A stretch of DNA of 64,000 nucleotides. Origin: Desulfocucumis palustris (GTDB taxonomy: Bacteria; Bacillota; Desulfotomaculia; Desulfotomaculales; Desulfocucumaceae). The stretch lies in contig NZ_BFAV01000018.1 of the NCBI RefSeq assembly GCF_002933875.1, positions 62,001-126,000 on the forward strand, written 5' to 3'. This document shows positions 45,106 through 54,969 of this stretch, piece by piece. Below the pieces are notes generated by a model, which saw only the letters and a list, made by a program, of their open reading frames with translations, had not been told where the DNA came from and did no database searches. Each line of letters starts with the position of its first letter. Positions within the stretch are counted from its first letter, which is position 1. A program made the translations under genes and the position numbers.

Positions 45106-45555
45106 TTACTCGTATATCCACCCTTCCACAGCCCTGCTGTAGTCTGTCAGCTCCTCGGGCCTGAAGAATATGCCTATCTCCCGCCGGGCGCTTTCAGGTG
45201 AATCGGAACCATGAATAATGTTCCTGCCTATATCCATGCCGTAGGTGGCCCTGATGGTTCCCGGGGCGGCCTTTAAGGGGTTGGTGGCGCCCATCATTTC
45301 CCTGGCCACGGACACTGCGTCCTTGCCTTCCAGTACCATGGCCACCACCGGGCTGGAGGTTATGTAATCCACCAGCGGACCGAAGAAAGGTTTTCCCTTG
45401 TGCTCGCCGTAATGGGTCTCGGCCATTTCCCGGGGAATCCGGAGCATTTTCAGCCCTACTATTTTCAGTCCCTTTTTCTCAAAGCGGGATATTATTTCAC
45501 CCACCAGGCCCCGCTGCACCCCGTCGGGCTTTACCATTAAATATGTTCTTTCCAT
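45106..45555 (-). CDS. ndk: Nucleoside diphosphate kinase
   Basis: 149 residues. [40 protein letters not shown] and [29 protein letters not shown], the last with the active-site His. It transfers the gamma phosphate between NTPs and NDPs. ATG with GGGAGG upstream. 36 bp after ftsH on the same strand, so probably co-transcribed. Confidence 0.98.
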   Translation of the reverse strand: MERTYLMVKPDGVQRGLVGEIISRFEKKGLKIVGLKMLRIPREMAETHYGEHKGKPFFGPLVDYITSSPVVAMVLEGKDAVSVAREMMGATNPLKAAPGTIRATYGMDIGRNIIHGSDSPESARREIGIFFRPEELTDYSRAVEGWIYE

Positions 45556-45591
45556 TTTCGATTGCCTCCCTGCGTTGTACTAAAAAGAGCC

Positions 45592-47415
45592 TTAAATGTC
45601 ATTCGGCTTTTCGCCGGCCTGTTTCATCAATTCCTCAAATTCATTGGCTTCTATGGTTTCCTTATCCATCAGGGTGCCTGCGATCAGGTGCAGGGTGTCC
45701 ATGTGTTCTATCAATATATCCTTGGCCCTGTTGTAGTTTTTATCCATTATGTTGTGTACTTCCTTGTCGATGTTGGTGGCCACCTCTTCGCCGTAATTGC
45801 GGTCCCTGGACAAATCCCGGCCCAAAAAGGGAGTTTCCTGCTTGCGGCCAAAGGTCATGGGGCCCAGTTCATCGCTCATGCCGTATTCCATGATCATGCG
45901 GCGGACAATTTCCGTGGCCCGCTCCAGATCGTTCTGGGCGCCGGTGCTGATTTCCCTCAGCACCACGTCCTCCGCCACCCTGCCACCCAGCAGCATGGTG
46001 ACCTGGTCTATCAGCATGGACCTGGTCATATAGTAGCGGTCTTCCTTGGGCAGCAAGAGGGTGTAGCCGCCCGCCCGGCCCCTGGGAATAATGGAAACCT
46101 TGTGCACCGGGTCGGTATTCGGCAGCAGGTAACCCACCAGGGCATGGCCCGCCTCGTGGTAGGATACCAGTTTTTTCTCCTTGTCGCTGATGACTTTGGA
46201 CTTTTTCTCGGGACCGGCGATAACTCTCTCGATGGAACTCTCCAGCTCCGGCATGCCTATTTCCGGTTTGTTAAACCTGGCCGCCAGCAGTGCCGCCTCG
46301 TTCACCAGGTTGGCCAAATCCGCGCCTGTAAAGCCCGGGGTCCGCCTGGCCAGCACGTCCAGATCCACATCCGAGGTTAAAGGCTTGCCCCTGACATGCA
46401 CTTTTAATATTTCCTTGCGCCCTGTCAGATCCGGAACGTCCACCACCACCTGGCGGTCGAAGCGCCCGGGCCTGAGCAATGCCGGGTCCAGTATATCCGG
46501 CCGGTTGGTGGCGGCTATAATGATTATGCCCTCATTGGGGGCGAAACCGTCCATCTCCACCAGCAGCTGGTTCAGTGTCTGCTCCCGCTCGTCATGTCCG
46601 CCGCCCAGACCGGCTCCCCGCTGCCGTCCCACGGCGTCAATCTCGTCGATGAATACAATGCAGGGGGCGTTCTTTTTAGCCTGCTCGAAAAGGTCGCGAA
46701 CCCTGGACGCGCCCACACCCACAAACATTTCCACAAAATCCGAACCGCTGATGGTAAAGAAGGGAACCCCCGCCTCCCCGGCCACAGCCCTGGCCAGCAG
46801 GGTCTTGCCCGTGCCCGGAGGTCCGAACAGCAGCACGCCCTTGGGTATCCTGGCGCCCAATTCGTTAAACTTTTTGGGGTTTTTCAAAAACTCCACTATC
46901 TCTTCAAGTTCTTCCTTTACCTCGTCGGCCCCGGCCACATCCGCGAAGGTAACCTTTTTCTTTTCATCACTATGCAGTTTGGCCCTGCTTTTGCCGAAGG
47001 ACATAACCCTGTTGCCGCCGCCCTGGGTCTGCTGCATCATGAAGAAAAACAGCAGCACAAATATGAGAATGGGCAGCAAACTTGTAAGAAGTCCCGCCCA
47101 CCAACTGGGCTGAGGGGGCTTCTCTATCTTGTAGCTGACATTTTTCTCCTCCAGCAGGTTCATTAACCTCTGATCCGGGCTGATGCCCCGGGTTTCAAAA
47201 CTTGTGCCATCTCTTTTTTTGCCTGTTATCAGGTTGGTGTTCTCCTCCGCCTGAATGGTTACGGATGCCACTTCACCCTTGGAAAGAGATGCCAGGAACT
47301 GGCCATAATCTATGGACTCCACAGAATTATCGGTCGGGGATGATAAACGGATCAATGCAATTATAACCAGTACGATAAGCAGATAAATACTAAGGTTTTT
47401 CAGGACTCTATTCAA
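45592..47415 (-). CDS. ftsH: ATP-dependent zinc metalloprotease FtsH
   Basis: 607 residues. TTG 47415 fits AAGGAG 8 nt upstream and gives [22 protein letters not shown] 47424 would lie inside the SD. Two membrane helices (about 6-25 and 108-128) flank an extracytoplasmic domain; AAA+ module with [34 protein letters not shown] and the arginine finger region [15 protein letters not shown]; protease motif [12 protein letters not shown]. Degrades membrane and regulatory proteins. Confidence 0.98.
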   Translation of the reverse strand: MNRVLKNLSIYLLIVLVIIALIRLSSPTDNSVESIDYGQFLASLSKGEVASVTIQAEENTNLITGKKRDGTSFETRGISPDQRLMNLLEEKNVSYKIEKPPQPSWWAGLLTSLLPILIFVLLFFFMMQQTQGGGNRVMSFGKSRAKLHSDEKKKVTFADVAGADEVKEELEEIVEFLKNPKKFNELGARIPKGVLLFGPPGTGKTLLARAVAGEAGVPFFTISGSDFVEMFVGVGASRVRDLFEQAKKNAPCIVFIDEIDAVGRQRGAGLGGGHDEREQTLNQLLVEMDGFAPNEGIIIIAATNRPDILDPALLRPGRFDRQVVVDVPDLTGRKEILKVHVRGKPLTSDVDLDVLARRTPGFTGADLANLVNEAALLAARFNKPEIGMPELESSIERVIAGPEKKSKVISDKEKKLVSYHEAGHALVGYLLPNTDPVHKVSIIPRGRAGGYTLLLPKEDRYYMTRSMLIDQVTMLLGGRVAEDVVLREISTGAQNDLERATEIVRRMIMEYGMSDELGPMTFGRKQETPFLGRDLSRDRNYGEEVATNIDKEVHNIMDKNYNRAKDILIEHMDTLHLIAGTLMDKETIEANEFEELMKQAGEKPNDI

Positions 47416-47503
47416 CCAAGCCACTCCTTCCGAGTCCGTTTACCCCATAATGGGTATTTTACCATAATGAATAATTCCTTTCAATTTAAAACAATGCCGG
47501 TTG

Positions 47504-48892
47504 TTATTTGGAAACTATCTTTAAATAAAGGCATTTTTTTGTCTCCCGGGTTATTTTCCACTTTTCCCCGGGGCGTCCCGCCACCCAAGCGATTTCTTCA
47601 CCCGAGGTTACCAGGGGAATAAAATCCCTCTTTTCCCTGGGAATCTTTCTGTCGATAAAAAATTTCTTTAATTTTATTGTTCCCTTAAAACCCAGGGGCC
47701 AAAACAAATCACCATCTCTCCTGCGGCGCACCTCCACCGGCCCGGTTAATTTGGCATAGTCCAGCAGGGCTTCACCGGAATGCAGCGTCATGGGGTCCGG
47801 CGCAACGCTTATGTCCATTATTTCAGACTCAATGCAAATACCCGTCTCCGGTATGCGGGTTTCTCCCGGTATATTAAGAGGATAGCGGTAACAGGGAAGC
47901 TTCTCCCCGGCTCCACCTTTAATGATTTCCAGCTGCCCGTACCTTTTAATCAAAAGTATGCCGGACGGCCATTCCAGCTTGCCGGGAAGCGTGCCCTTCA
48001 ACAGCTCCAGGGCTTTTTCAACCTGCTCATAATCCGGCGCCCTGCTTTCTCCCGCCATTCGGCGAAATATCATCCTTAATATTCTTCTCAACAGCGCCGG
48101 GGATATATCCGTAAGACTTTTCAAAGACAGCCGGACTTCTCCCGGCCCCATCCGGCCGGCAATCCTTTCCAGAGCATTCTCCGCCGCGGCTTCCATAAAA
48201 TCATTCTCTTCCCTCATTATCCCGGCCAGCCGGTTTAAGGAAGCCACCACCGCCGGATTATACTCTTTTTCCAGAAGAGGTATCAGCTCCATCCTTACCC
48301 TGTTGCGGGTGTATACGGGTTTTAAATTTGACGAATCCTGGCGGTAGGAAAGTTCCTGCAGCAGGCAATAGGCTTCTATCTGCTTTCTTCTTGCCTCTAT
48401 CAGCGGACGCACAAAAAAATTTTCCCTTACCGGCGGAATTCCTTTAAGTCCCGGAGTGCCCGCGCCCCGGAGCAAATTTATTAAAATTGTTTCGGCCTGA
48501 TCATCGGCGTGATGTCCCAGGGCAACCCGGCTGCAACCCTTTTCCGCCGCCACCCTCCGGTAAAACCGGTAGCGCACCTGGCGGGCCGCAACCTGCGCCG
48601 GCAGGTTGTGCCGGATCATGTACGCGGGAACGTCAATATCCTCAATTATGGAAGGAATGTCAAATTTCCGTGCCAGGGAGGCGACCCATCCCGCGTCGGC
48701 CCTGGCTTCCTCTCCCCTGAACATGTGATTTAAATGGCATATGAACAGCTCAAGATTAAATTTTTCTCTCAACCGGAACAAAATGTGAAAAAGGGCAACG
48801 GAGTCCGCACCCCCTGATACACCCACCAGTACTTTGTCCCCCTGCCTGAACATGGAGAATTTCAATACAGTGGCCAGTACCTGTTCCAACAA
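47504..48892 (-). CDS. tilS: tRNA(Ile)-lysidine synthase
   Basis: 462 residues, TTG start. PP-loop motif VLVGVSGGADSVALFHIL, then ICHLNHMFRGEEARADAGWV, GHHADDQAETILINLLRGAG and PLIEARRKQIEAYCLL; C-terminal domains TGPVEVRRRRDGDLFWPLG. It converts C34 of the AUA-reading tRNA to lysidine, essential for AUA decoding. Position between spoIIE and ftsH is the Bacillus order. Its SD is poor. Confidence 0.97.
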   Translation of the reverse strand: MLEQVLATVLKFSMFRQGDKVLVGVSGGADSVALFHILFRLREKFNLELFICHLNHMFRGEEARADAGWVASLARKFDIPSIIEDIDVPAYMIRHNLPAQVAARQVRYRFYRRVAAEKGCSRVALGHHADDQAETILINLLRGAGTPGLKGIPPVRENFFVRPLIEARRKQIEAYCLLQELSYRQDSSNLKPVYTRNRVRMELIPLLEKEYNPAVVASLNRLAGIMREENDFMEAAAENALERIAGRMGPGEVRLSLKSLTDISPALLRRILRMIFRRMAGESRAPDYEQVEKALELLKGTLPGKLEWPSGILLIKRYGQLEIIKGGAGEKLPCYRYPLNIPGETRIPETGICIESEIMDISVAPDPMTLHSGEALLDYAKLTGPVEVRRRRDGDLFWPLGFKGTIKLKKFFIDRKIPREKRDFIPLVTSGEEIAWVAGRPGEKWKITRETKKCLYLKIVSK

Positions 48893-49111
48893 ATCCAGCG
48901 GGCAACACCACCTGCGGAAAATTAATGCCGATTTGACACCATTTTACTGATTCCACAGCACACTTAATTTTCCTTCCAACATTTAAACAAAAAAAGCCAT
49001 TGCAGGCTGTGGTTTATAAATATAACTTTATTAGTCCCTGTTAACGGCCCCGCGCAAAACCTTATATTTTCACCCCGCGGCAAAACTCCACAATATTCCA
49101 TTCAGTGCAAA

Positions 49112-51538
49112 TTATTGCTGTTTAATGAGTTTTATAACCATCGCCGTCATGTCGTCCCGGGGCATCTTATCCCCTGCCACAGCCAGATCCAGCAGCAGCC
49201 CGGCAAGCTCCCCGGGCTCGCTTCCCCCGGCCTCCCCAAGCACCCCCGGAAGCCAGTCTTCCTTTTCATTTGAGGACCGGTGACTGTCCACTATTCCGTC
49301 CGTAACCATTACCAGCACATCTCCGGCCACCAGCTTTTTAACCGCGGTGCTCACTTCAATGTCGTTTATTATACCCACGGGCAGAGAGCTGCCCTTTAGC
49401 TGGGAAACCCTCTTTCCCTTAATAAGATAACTGGGCGGGGACGCTATTTTGATAATTTCGGCCTGTCCCGTGTATAAATTAATCACGGTCATGTCAACGG
49501 TACAAAAGGTTTCCTCCGGAAGCCGCAGCATTAATATGGAGTTAACGGTCTTTAGCGCCGCTTCCATGTCGAAACCGAAATCCATCAGTCTTTTTATAAT
49601 GGCCACTGTGGCCGAGCTCTGGGCCGCCGCCTTCTCCCCGCTGCCCATGCCGTCGCTGATTATTGCCGCAAATTTACCGCCGGCAAGCTGCGCAAAGGAA
49701 TAACTGTCGCCGCTAACCCGGTGCCCTTCCCGGCCAACGGCGGCAACTCCCGTCTCTATGTCGTAATTTAGCCCCTGGTACAGGCGAAAAGTGCAAATTT
49801 CACCCTTGTCCTTGCCCCCGCAGATACAGCCCGTGGCGTTAAAAGCCTGGCCCAGGGCCTTTGATACCGCCGGGGCAACCTTGTAGCAGCAGTCCGAGGT
49901 GCCGGGGCAGGCCTTGCCGGTTATCACCACCTCCCTGTTTCCTTCCATTTCCATCAGGCGCACGTCAAAGGCGTGGTAGCCCTGCTCTTTAATAATATGT
50001 TTCAAAAAAAGATCAGTTTCACTAAAATCACCCTGGCTAAAATCCATGTTGCCCACAATATTTTCTATCACCCCGGCAAGCCCCTTGAGCTGATTTCCCA
50101 CCAGGCCCCTGCTTTCGGACAGTTTGCCGCTCCAGAACCTGTTTAGCTTATAGGCGTCAAACAAACAGGAAACCGCTATGGAAAGTTCCCTGGGCCTGGT
50201 GCAGCGCCGCTTGAACTCACCGGGCATGTCCTCGGCGGTGACCCGGCCGAAGGTCTCCACCGTGGCAAACATCTCCATGCTATGCTGATAGGTGCGGTAA
50301 TAATCTTTTTCCCAGCAAATGCGGTACATACCGCAGCCGTGACACACCTTATTGTTAATTTCCTTAACCAGGGCGTCAAGATCCCGTTCTTCGGAACTCT
50401 CTTCCACCGCCGCGGATACATGGCTGAAAGCCCTGGACATTTCCCTGAACATGACTGAAAGGCCCCTGATCTTTTCCTGCAAAACCTCACGGACATGATC
50501 CGTGGTTTTTTCCCCTTTTTCCGGGGCCAGACCGGGAGACAGGGAGAAGGTTATCATTTTTATCCATTTGGACGGTATTAACATAAATATAAAGGCGGCG
50601 GACAGCGTTTCCCCCACCACTGCCGCTATTCCGGAAAAATCGTTCACATAAACGCAAAGTATTACATTGGCCAGCAGAAATCCCAGTATCACCCCGGCTT
50701 TACCCAGCATTCTGCCCAAACCGGAAACAACCCCGGCAAAGGAATAGGCCCCAACCATCAACGGCAGGGCTGTAAAAGCCAGTCCGGGAATCATGCCCGC
50801 CAGCGCCCCGGCGGCGGCTCCGAATCCGGCGCCTCCGGCCAGGGAGCTTACCATTATGATCACGCCGCTTAATACTCCCTTTACCGAAATGTGCCACAGC
50901 CGGATATCACCGGTCCCGGCTATAATTCCGGCCGCCAGGGTAAGCACGCACACCACTTCCTCCGTGGCCAGGGGTTTGACACCGTTAATACCGCCCAGGG
51001 ATTTCAGCGACAGCACCAGGGCCGGAGTAAGGGCGGCGGCAAATACCGATTCAAAAAGCACATTTATATAATTATAAGCATCAGCGCCGCTAAAACTGAG
51101 CAGGGCCGCCTTCACCGAAAGGGTCAGCGCCAGCACCACAACCCCGGGGCCGTGCCACCGGGATGCGTACCTGTCAGGTAAGGACCGGACAAAAAAATAA
51201 ACACCCAGAATGGTGGATAAACCGGCAGCCAGCTGGGTGCCGGTATAAACAGTGGCCATCCCCGAACAAACCGCTAAAATTGCCAGAAACCCCGTCCCGG
51301 CGCTGAAATATGTGCCGCAGGCCGCCGCGAAAGCGGGAGCGAAGGGAGACAGCTCGCCCAACAAAACAGCCCGGCCCAGGCAGAATCCAGCTGCCAGGGC
51401 CGGCAGCAGACCCGGATTTAAAAAGCCTCTCATGTCCAGTGAGGATAAAAATCCCGGCCTGCGGAAACTCCTGCTCCTTTTCTCTCCCCGGTCATCCACC
51501 TTGCGCCGGTAAGGATATACATCAACCTTTTCAAACAA
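49112..51538 (-). CDS. spoIIE: Stage II sporulation protein E, PP2C-type phosphatase
   Basis: 808 residues, TTG start with GGGGTGG upstream. A basic N-terminus, about ten membrane helices (about 45-320), a central regulatory region with Cys cluster (CHGCGMYRICWEKDYYR, residues about 390), and a PP2C domain with ISDGMGSGEKAAAQSSATVA, SPPSYLIKG and MVTDGIVDSHRSSNEKEDWL. It dephosphorylates SpoIIAA to release sigma-F in the forespore and helps polar septum formation. Its promoter has the expected spo-type spacing (see 51571). Confidence 0.98.
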   Translation of the reverse strand: MFEKVDVYPYRRKVDDRGEKRSRSFRRPGFLSSLDMRGFLNPGLLPALAAGFCLGRAVLLGELSPFAPAFAAACGTYFSAGTGFLAILAVCSGMATVYTGTQLAAGLSTILGVYFFVRSLPDRYASRWHGPGVVVLALTLSVKAALLSFSGADAYNYINVLFESVFAAALTPALVLSLKSLGGINGVKPLATEEVVCVLTLAAGIIAGTGDIRLWHISVKGVLSGVIIMVSSLAGGAGFGAAAGALAGMIPGLAFTALPLMVGAYSFAGVVSGLGRMLGKAGVILGFLLANVILCVYVNDFSGIAAVVGETLSAAFIFMLIPSKWIKMITFSLSPGLAPEKGEKTTDHVREVLQEKIRGLSVMFREMSRAFSHVSAAVEESSEERDLDALVKEINNKVCHGCGMYRICWEKDYYRTYQHSMEMFATVETFGRVTAEDMPGEFKRRCTRPRELSIAVSCLFDAYKLNRFWSGKLSESRGLVGNQLKGLAGVIENIVGNMDFSQGDFSETDLFLKHIIKEQGYHAFDVRLMEMEGNREVVITGKACPGTSDCCYKVAPAVSKALGQAFNATGCICGGKDKGEICTFRLYQGLNYDIETGVAAVGREGHRVSGDSYSFAQLAGGKFAAIISDGMGSGEKAAAQSSATVAIIKRLMDFGFDMEAALKTVNSILMLRLPEETFCTVDMTVINLYTGQAEIIKIASPPSYLIKGKRVSQLKGSSLPVGIINDIEVSTAVKKLVAGDVLVMVTDGIVDSHRSSNEKEDWLPGVLGEAGGSEPGELAGLLLDLAVAGDKMPRDDMTAMVIKLIKQQ

Positions 51539-51570
51539 AAGCCCACCCCCGCTGTAATTCTATAAATTAC

Positions 51571-51603
51571 ATTATAGTACCCGGGGGGAGCATTTATTGT
51601 CAT
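51571..51603 (-). promoter_or_regulatory. spoIIE promoter with 21-bp spacing, Spo0A-type
   Basis: ATGACA (51603-51598), 21-bp spacer, TATAAT (51576-51571) on the minus strand. Bacillus spoIIE and spoIIG promoters are sigma-A promoters with about 21-22 bp spacing that need Spo0A. The opposite strand over the -35 reads TGTCATT, 5 of 7 to the 0A box TGTCGAA. The -35 abuts the ppx stop codon. Confidence 0.65.
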
Positions 51604-52526
51604 TATTGGTAATGTATTACATTTTTTATTTCGACAGATTTAACATAACAGGAGGCCAGGCCGTATAAAAGATCAGCCTCGCTGACGGTTATAAAACTGC
51701 TCTCAAGCTGTTCCATTATTATCAATATGATTCTTACCCCCGCCACTATTATATCGGCCCTGGCAGGCTGCAAGCCGGGAATTTTCTTTCTGCCCTCCGC
51801 CCCCGCGCCGATTAAGGTATCCAGCAGCAGTTCCGTCCTGCTCTTTTCAAGCCGGTACCCGTGCACCCTGACGGGATCATACTCAATCATTTTCATATCC
51901 ATGGCCGCCAGGGTGGTTGCCGTACCGCCCACCGCCACCACATTATCCGGGCGGGCTTTTTTAACCCCGCCCAACAGAGGCATCAACAGAGAAAGTATTT
52001 CCTCGTCCCGGTGCCCTCCCTCGGTCATGCGCACCGCGCCGACCCGGGCGCTGCCGCAGGCCAGGGAACCGTTTTCCGGCCAGGTGAATTCCGTGCTGCC
52101 TCCGCCGATATCCACCACCGCCATTCTCCCGGGGCCGCCCGCCAGCCCTTTTTTTACGCCATAGTAACTGAAAAATGCTTCTTCAGGACCGGAAAGCACT
52201 CTGAGTTCAAAACCGGTTTTCTCCTTTACCGACTCCAGGAAATCCCGCCTGTTGGCCGCGTCCCTGACCGCGCTGGTGGCGGACACCACCAGGCCGGATA
52301 CGCCCCATTCCCCGGCTAAATCCTTAAAATCCGCTATGGCGCCCACCGTGCGCTCCATGGCGCCGGGAAGCAGCAGCCCCCGGTTTATACCCTCGCCCAG
52401 CCTGGTGGTAATCAACCCGGTATGTAAAGGTTTGACCTCTCCTTCCGGGTTTACCCCGGCTATCAAAAGCCTGGTGGAATTGCTTCCCACGTCAATCACC
52501 GCGATTTTGTCCATTTTGTCCCGCAT
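51603..52526 (-). CDS. Exopolyphosphatase / (p)ppGpp phosphohydrolase family protein
   Basis: 307 residues from ATG 52526 (AGAGGGG 6 nt upstream; a longer frame starts 11 codons earlier without an SD). Actin-like ATPase fold: KIAVIDVGSNSTRLLIAG, VVSATSAVRDAANRRDFLE, LSGPEEAFFSYYGV, AVVDIGGGSTEFTW and VAVGGTATTLAAMDM. Ppx/GppA proteins degrade polyphosphate or pppGpp. Shorter, single-domain-pair form. Lies between yabR and spoIIE. Confidence 0.93.
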   Translation of the reverse strand: MRDKMDKIAVIDVGSNSTRLLIAGVNPEGEVKPLHTGLITTRLGEGINRGLLLPGAMERTVGAIADFKDLAGEWGVSGLVVSATSAVRDAANRRDFLESVKEKTGFELRVLSGPEEAFFSYYGVKKGLAGGPGRMAVVDIGGGSTEFTWPENGSLACGSARVGAVRMTEGGHRDEEILSLLMPLLGGVKKARPDNVVAVGGTATTLAAMDMKMIEYDPVRVHGYRLEKSRTELLLDTLIGAGAEGRKKIPGLQPARADIIVAGVRIILIIMEQLESSFITVSEADLLYGLASCYVKSVEIKNVIHYQ

Positions 52527-52542
52527 AAAACACCCCTCTAAT

Positions 52543-52571
52543 ACAAAAGCATTCCCCATTACAGGGAATGC
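52543..52571 (-). terminator. Terminator-like hairpin after yabR
   Basis: Minus strand GCATTCCC-TGTAATG-GGGAATGC followed by TTTTGT, between the yabR stop and the ppx start. Moderate strength; part of the sequence also lies in the 5' region of ppx. Confidence 0.55.
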
Positions 52572-52586
52572 CTGTTAATCAATAAA

Positions 52587-52994
52587 TCAGTCCCACCTGC
52601 GGGGACCTCCCCGACCGCCCCTTTTGGCGTCGGCATTACGCTTCAGAGCCTGCATCCGCTCATCGCTTTCTTTTAAAAATTTGGCCAATTTATCCTCAAA
52701 GGAGGGTTCAAACTTCTTCCGCTGCGGACCCCTTCTGTCGGTAACGGCCGTTTCAGCGGGAGGCTTGGCTTGTTTTATGGAAAGCGCTATTTTTCCCCGG
52801 GGATCTACTGAGATAACCTTAACCTTGACCTTATCGTTCTGTTTTAGGAATTCATTTACGTCCCGGACGTAAACCTCGGCTATTTCCGAGATATGAACAA
52901 GTCCGGTTTCCCCCCCGGGCAGCTGTATAAACGCTCCGAAATTGGTTATTCCGGTAACCAGGCCCTCCAAAACACTGCCCACTTGCAACGGCAT
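52587..52994 (-). CDS. yabR: S1 RNA-binding domain protein YabR
   Basis: 135 residues, ATG start. One S1 domain (about 1-75): VGSVLEGLVTGITNFGAFIQ LPGGETGLVHISEIAE and NDKVKVKVISVDPRGKIALS IKQ. The basic tail (about 80-135) ends GGRGGPRRWD. General stress protein 13-like RNA-binding protein. Conserved neighbour of divIC. Confidence 0.95.
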   Translation of the reverse strand: MPLQVGSVLEGLVTGITNFGAFIQLPGGETGLVHISEIAEVYVRDVNEFLKQNDKVKVKVISVDPRGKIALSIKQAKPPAETAVTDRRGPQRKKFEPSFEDKLAKFLKESDERMQALKRNADAKRGGRGGPRRWD

Positions 52995-53077
52995 ATTTTT
53001 AATTTTCCTCCCTCGTAGTACGGAAAAAAACCTAGTTAAATTATATGCAGTGGCCCCTTATAGTGTCAAGAAATGAT

Positions 53078-53473
53078 TTAATCTCCGGTCGTACCTGTTT
53101 TTGTTTTTTGGTCGTCTGTTTTTTTGTTTGATTGAACCGGAATTATCCTTGATTCGCCGGGTTTAGCCAGATTCAGCTCCTCCCGGGCCACTTTCTCCAC
53201 GTACGCATCCGACTGGGCCATTTTAAGCTGCTGCTTAAGCTCATTGTTTTTTTTCTCCAAATCCTTTACCTGGACCTGTATTTTTTCCACATCCTGCTGC
53301 ATGGCGTATAATTTATTAAAATGAGTGCCGAAGGAAAAAATCATATAAACGAACATAAACAAAGCCACAGCCGTCAAAAATTTAATGCTGGGCCTGAACG
53401 CCCGGCTCCTGGCGGGACGTTCGGGACGCTTGGGATCTGAAAATTTATATATGTTATTCTCCCGGGAGGCCAT
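53078..53473 (-). CDS. divIC: Cell division protein DivIC / FtsB-like septum initiator
   Basis: 131 residues. Basic cytoplasmic N-terminus (KRPERPARSRAFRPSIKFL), a membrane helix about 30-50, coiled coil about 55-90 (VEKIQVQVKDLEKKNNELKQ), then DAYVEKVAREELNLAKPGES, the FtsB/DivIC signature. Acts in the divisome with FtsL and DivIB. 84 bp before yabR. Confidence 0.93.
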   Translation of the reverse strand: MASRENNIYKFSDPKRPERPARSRAFRPSIKFLTAVALFMFVYMIFSFGTHFNKLYAMQQDVEKIQVQVKDLEKKNNELKQQLKMAQSDAYVEKVAREELNLAKPGESRIIPVQSNKKTDDQKTKTGTTGD

Positions 53474-53478
53474 AAACC

Positions 53479-53712
53479 TTAACCCTCCTCTTCCTGCTCA
53501 TCAGATCCTGACAAACCAAGATTATAGCCGGGTATTACAATGACCACCTCGTAGCCCTTGCCTTTAGCCCTGTTTAAAAGCGTTGCCACCGTGCTGACAC
53601 TAAGACCCAAACGCTTTCCTATATCGGCGTTGGCAACACCCATTTCTTTTAATGTAACAACCTGCCGCTCGCGAAAACTTAATTTCTCCACTCCCCGGAT
53701 TTCCATTTTCAT
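53479..53712 (-). CDS. Small helix-turn-helix regulator (LuxR-like)
   Basis: About 77 residues from ATG 53712 (GGAGGA about 10 nt upstream). VEKLSFRERQVVTLKEMGVA NADIGKRLGLSVSTVATLLN RAKGKG is a GerE/sigma-4-type HTH. The C-terminus is acidic (SGSDEQEEEG). It directly precedes divIC by 5 bp, so it may share its transcript. No receiver is attached. Target unknown. Confidence 0.8.
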   Translation of the reverse strand: MKMEIRGVEKLSFRERQVVTLKEMGVANADIGKRLGLSVSTVATLLNRAKGKGYEVVIVIPGYNLGLSGSDEQEEEG

Positions 53713-54119
53713 TATCGACAACTCCTCCAGGGAGCAACTTTCACCCAAAACAATATCACTACAAAATTAGGACAGCTTGACTACATAAATTCTACGTCTC
53801 AATATAATTCCCTGCCTGGCCCATAATATTTTTATAAATAATTTTAAAGTTTTAAGCCTGTTAATCAACATAACCGGCTTAAACATGAGGGAAAAACAAA
53901 ATATGTTCTTACCGGCACTACATATTGAAATTCTAATAACATTCGTTACAAGATATAGTTGCTTTTTTAAAGATTAGTATCAGCCTGAAATAAATGAATG
54001 GCATCTTATAAAACAAATTATTATTTTCTTGAATAGGCCGGGCAAATCACCAATAAGCTTAAAAAGCCTTACTGGTTTTAAGATTATGAAAAAAATAAAA
54101 GACTACCGCGGATAGTCTT
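53713..54119. other. AT-rich intergenic region with a strong terminator
   Basis: No coding sequence recognised. At 54088-54121 a stem AAAAGACTA/TAGTCTTTT (loop of 7) is followed on the minus strand by ATTTTTTTC, a strong terminator for whatever is transcribed from 54300 downward. The rest is AT-rich and should contain the promoter of the divIC group. Confidence 0.7.
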
Positions 54120-54302
54120 TTATTTGCGCCTGGCAGCGCCATGAGGAATTGACAAATTATTCTTGCCGGAAACAGATAAATTATGCCTTTTCCGATCCCT
54201 GCTGTCAAACCCGCCCGCCACATCCGGGCACCGGGCTGTTGTCAAATTAACCGCGGCCTTTTTAAGGTGGACGGTTTCCACTGGGTATTTGAAACGATAC
54301 AA
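54120..54302 (-). CDS. Possible small basic protein (60 residues), or part of an untranslated RNA
   Basis: TTG frame beginning MYRFKYPVETVHLKKAAVNL and ending SIPHGAARRK, rich in Arg/Lys. GGAGGTG lies 10 nt before this TTG, and 6 nt before an ATG in another frame that encodes only 14 residues (MIVSFQIPSGNRPP). The stop codon lies inside the terminator hairpin. No family is recognised. A transcript ending at 54097 is well supported; the protein is not. Confidence 0.35.
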   Translation of the reverse strand: MYRFKYPVETVHLKKAAVNLTTARCPDVAGGFDSRDRKRHNLSVSGKNNLSIPHGAARRK

Positions 54303-54584
54303 TCATAAACACCACCTCCGGGATTAAGCAGATAATAAAATCAGGTAACTTTCCGGCTGCCAGTCTTTTAAAGAAACTTACTTCGAAGATGGGCCGGGGC
54401 TGTAAACACCCATCCACCGAACGCCCCGAATATGATCAAGATTTCACACGATAACTCCCGTCCCGGGAGAAAACTATGTCGGGGAGCCGTTGACTCCGCC
54501 GGACCCGGAGGATTTATACCACCGGCAAAATAATGCTTTCCCAATATGAAGTTTTTTGTAATGACGTACCGGACTGAATACCGG
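54303..54584. other. Intergenic region with inverted repeats, function unknown
   Basis: 282 bp between two doubtful small genes. On the minus strand it contains GATGGG...CCCATC and CTCCCGGGACGGGAG, with a GC-rich patch around 54480-54530. I considered known riboswitches and found no matching core. Confidence 0.4.
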
Positions 54585-54842
54585 TCACCTCCTGAATCTG
54601 AAACAGGCCTTGGGGGACAAAACCAAAAACTTCGCAGTCTTCATACAGCCAACGGCCACACTTGCTGCCGTTATGTCAAAATTTATGCCGCTGCACCGTC
54701 TCGTCAATTCCCGGCAAATATCCTCCAGCACGGCCGGGGTGGTTTTGCCTGTTTCCAAAATGGCGGGATAAAAACCACACGTCAAAATTACTCCAGCCAC
54801 CAAGGCCACAATCAGCGCCAGGGCATAAATGCGTATTTCCAT
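54585..54842 (-). CDS. Small membrane-anchored hypothetical protein
   Basis: 85 residues from ATG 54842, with GGGGG 8 nt upstream. One N-terminal helix (MEIRIYALALIVALVAGVIL, then TCGFYPAILETGK), followed by a Cys-containing soluble part ending KACFRFRR. No family recognised. Orientation and position fit the sporulation block (after yabQ), but the coding evidence is only the SD and hydrophobicity pattern. Confidence 0.45.
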   Translation of the reverse strand: MEIRIYALALIVALVAGVILTCGFYPAILETGKTTPAVLEDICRELTRRCSGINFDITAASVAVGCMKTAKFLVLSPKACFRFRR

Positions 54843-54969
54843 GCTGGATACCCCCTGGCTTTTAAGAATATGGTAACACAGTAGGGCAAATACCATATAT
54901 TACCATATTTTGCCCGCACAGCAAATTGCGGCAAACTATCTTCCATATACTTCCATTTTTATAGCGCCG

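Noticed and set aside
54370-54540. Riboswitch upstream of the small frame
   Set aside because: No match by eye to c-di-GMP, c-di-AMP, SAM, TPP, cobalamin or other cores I know.
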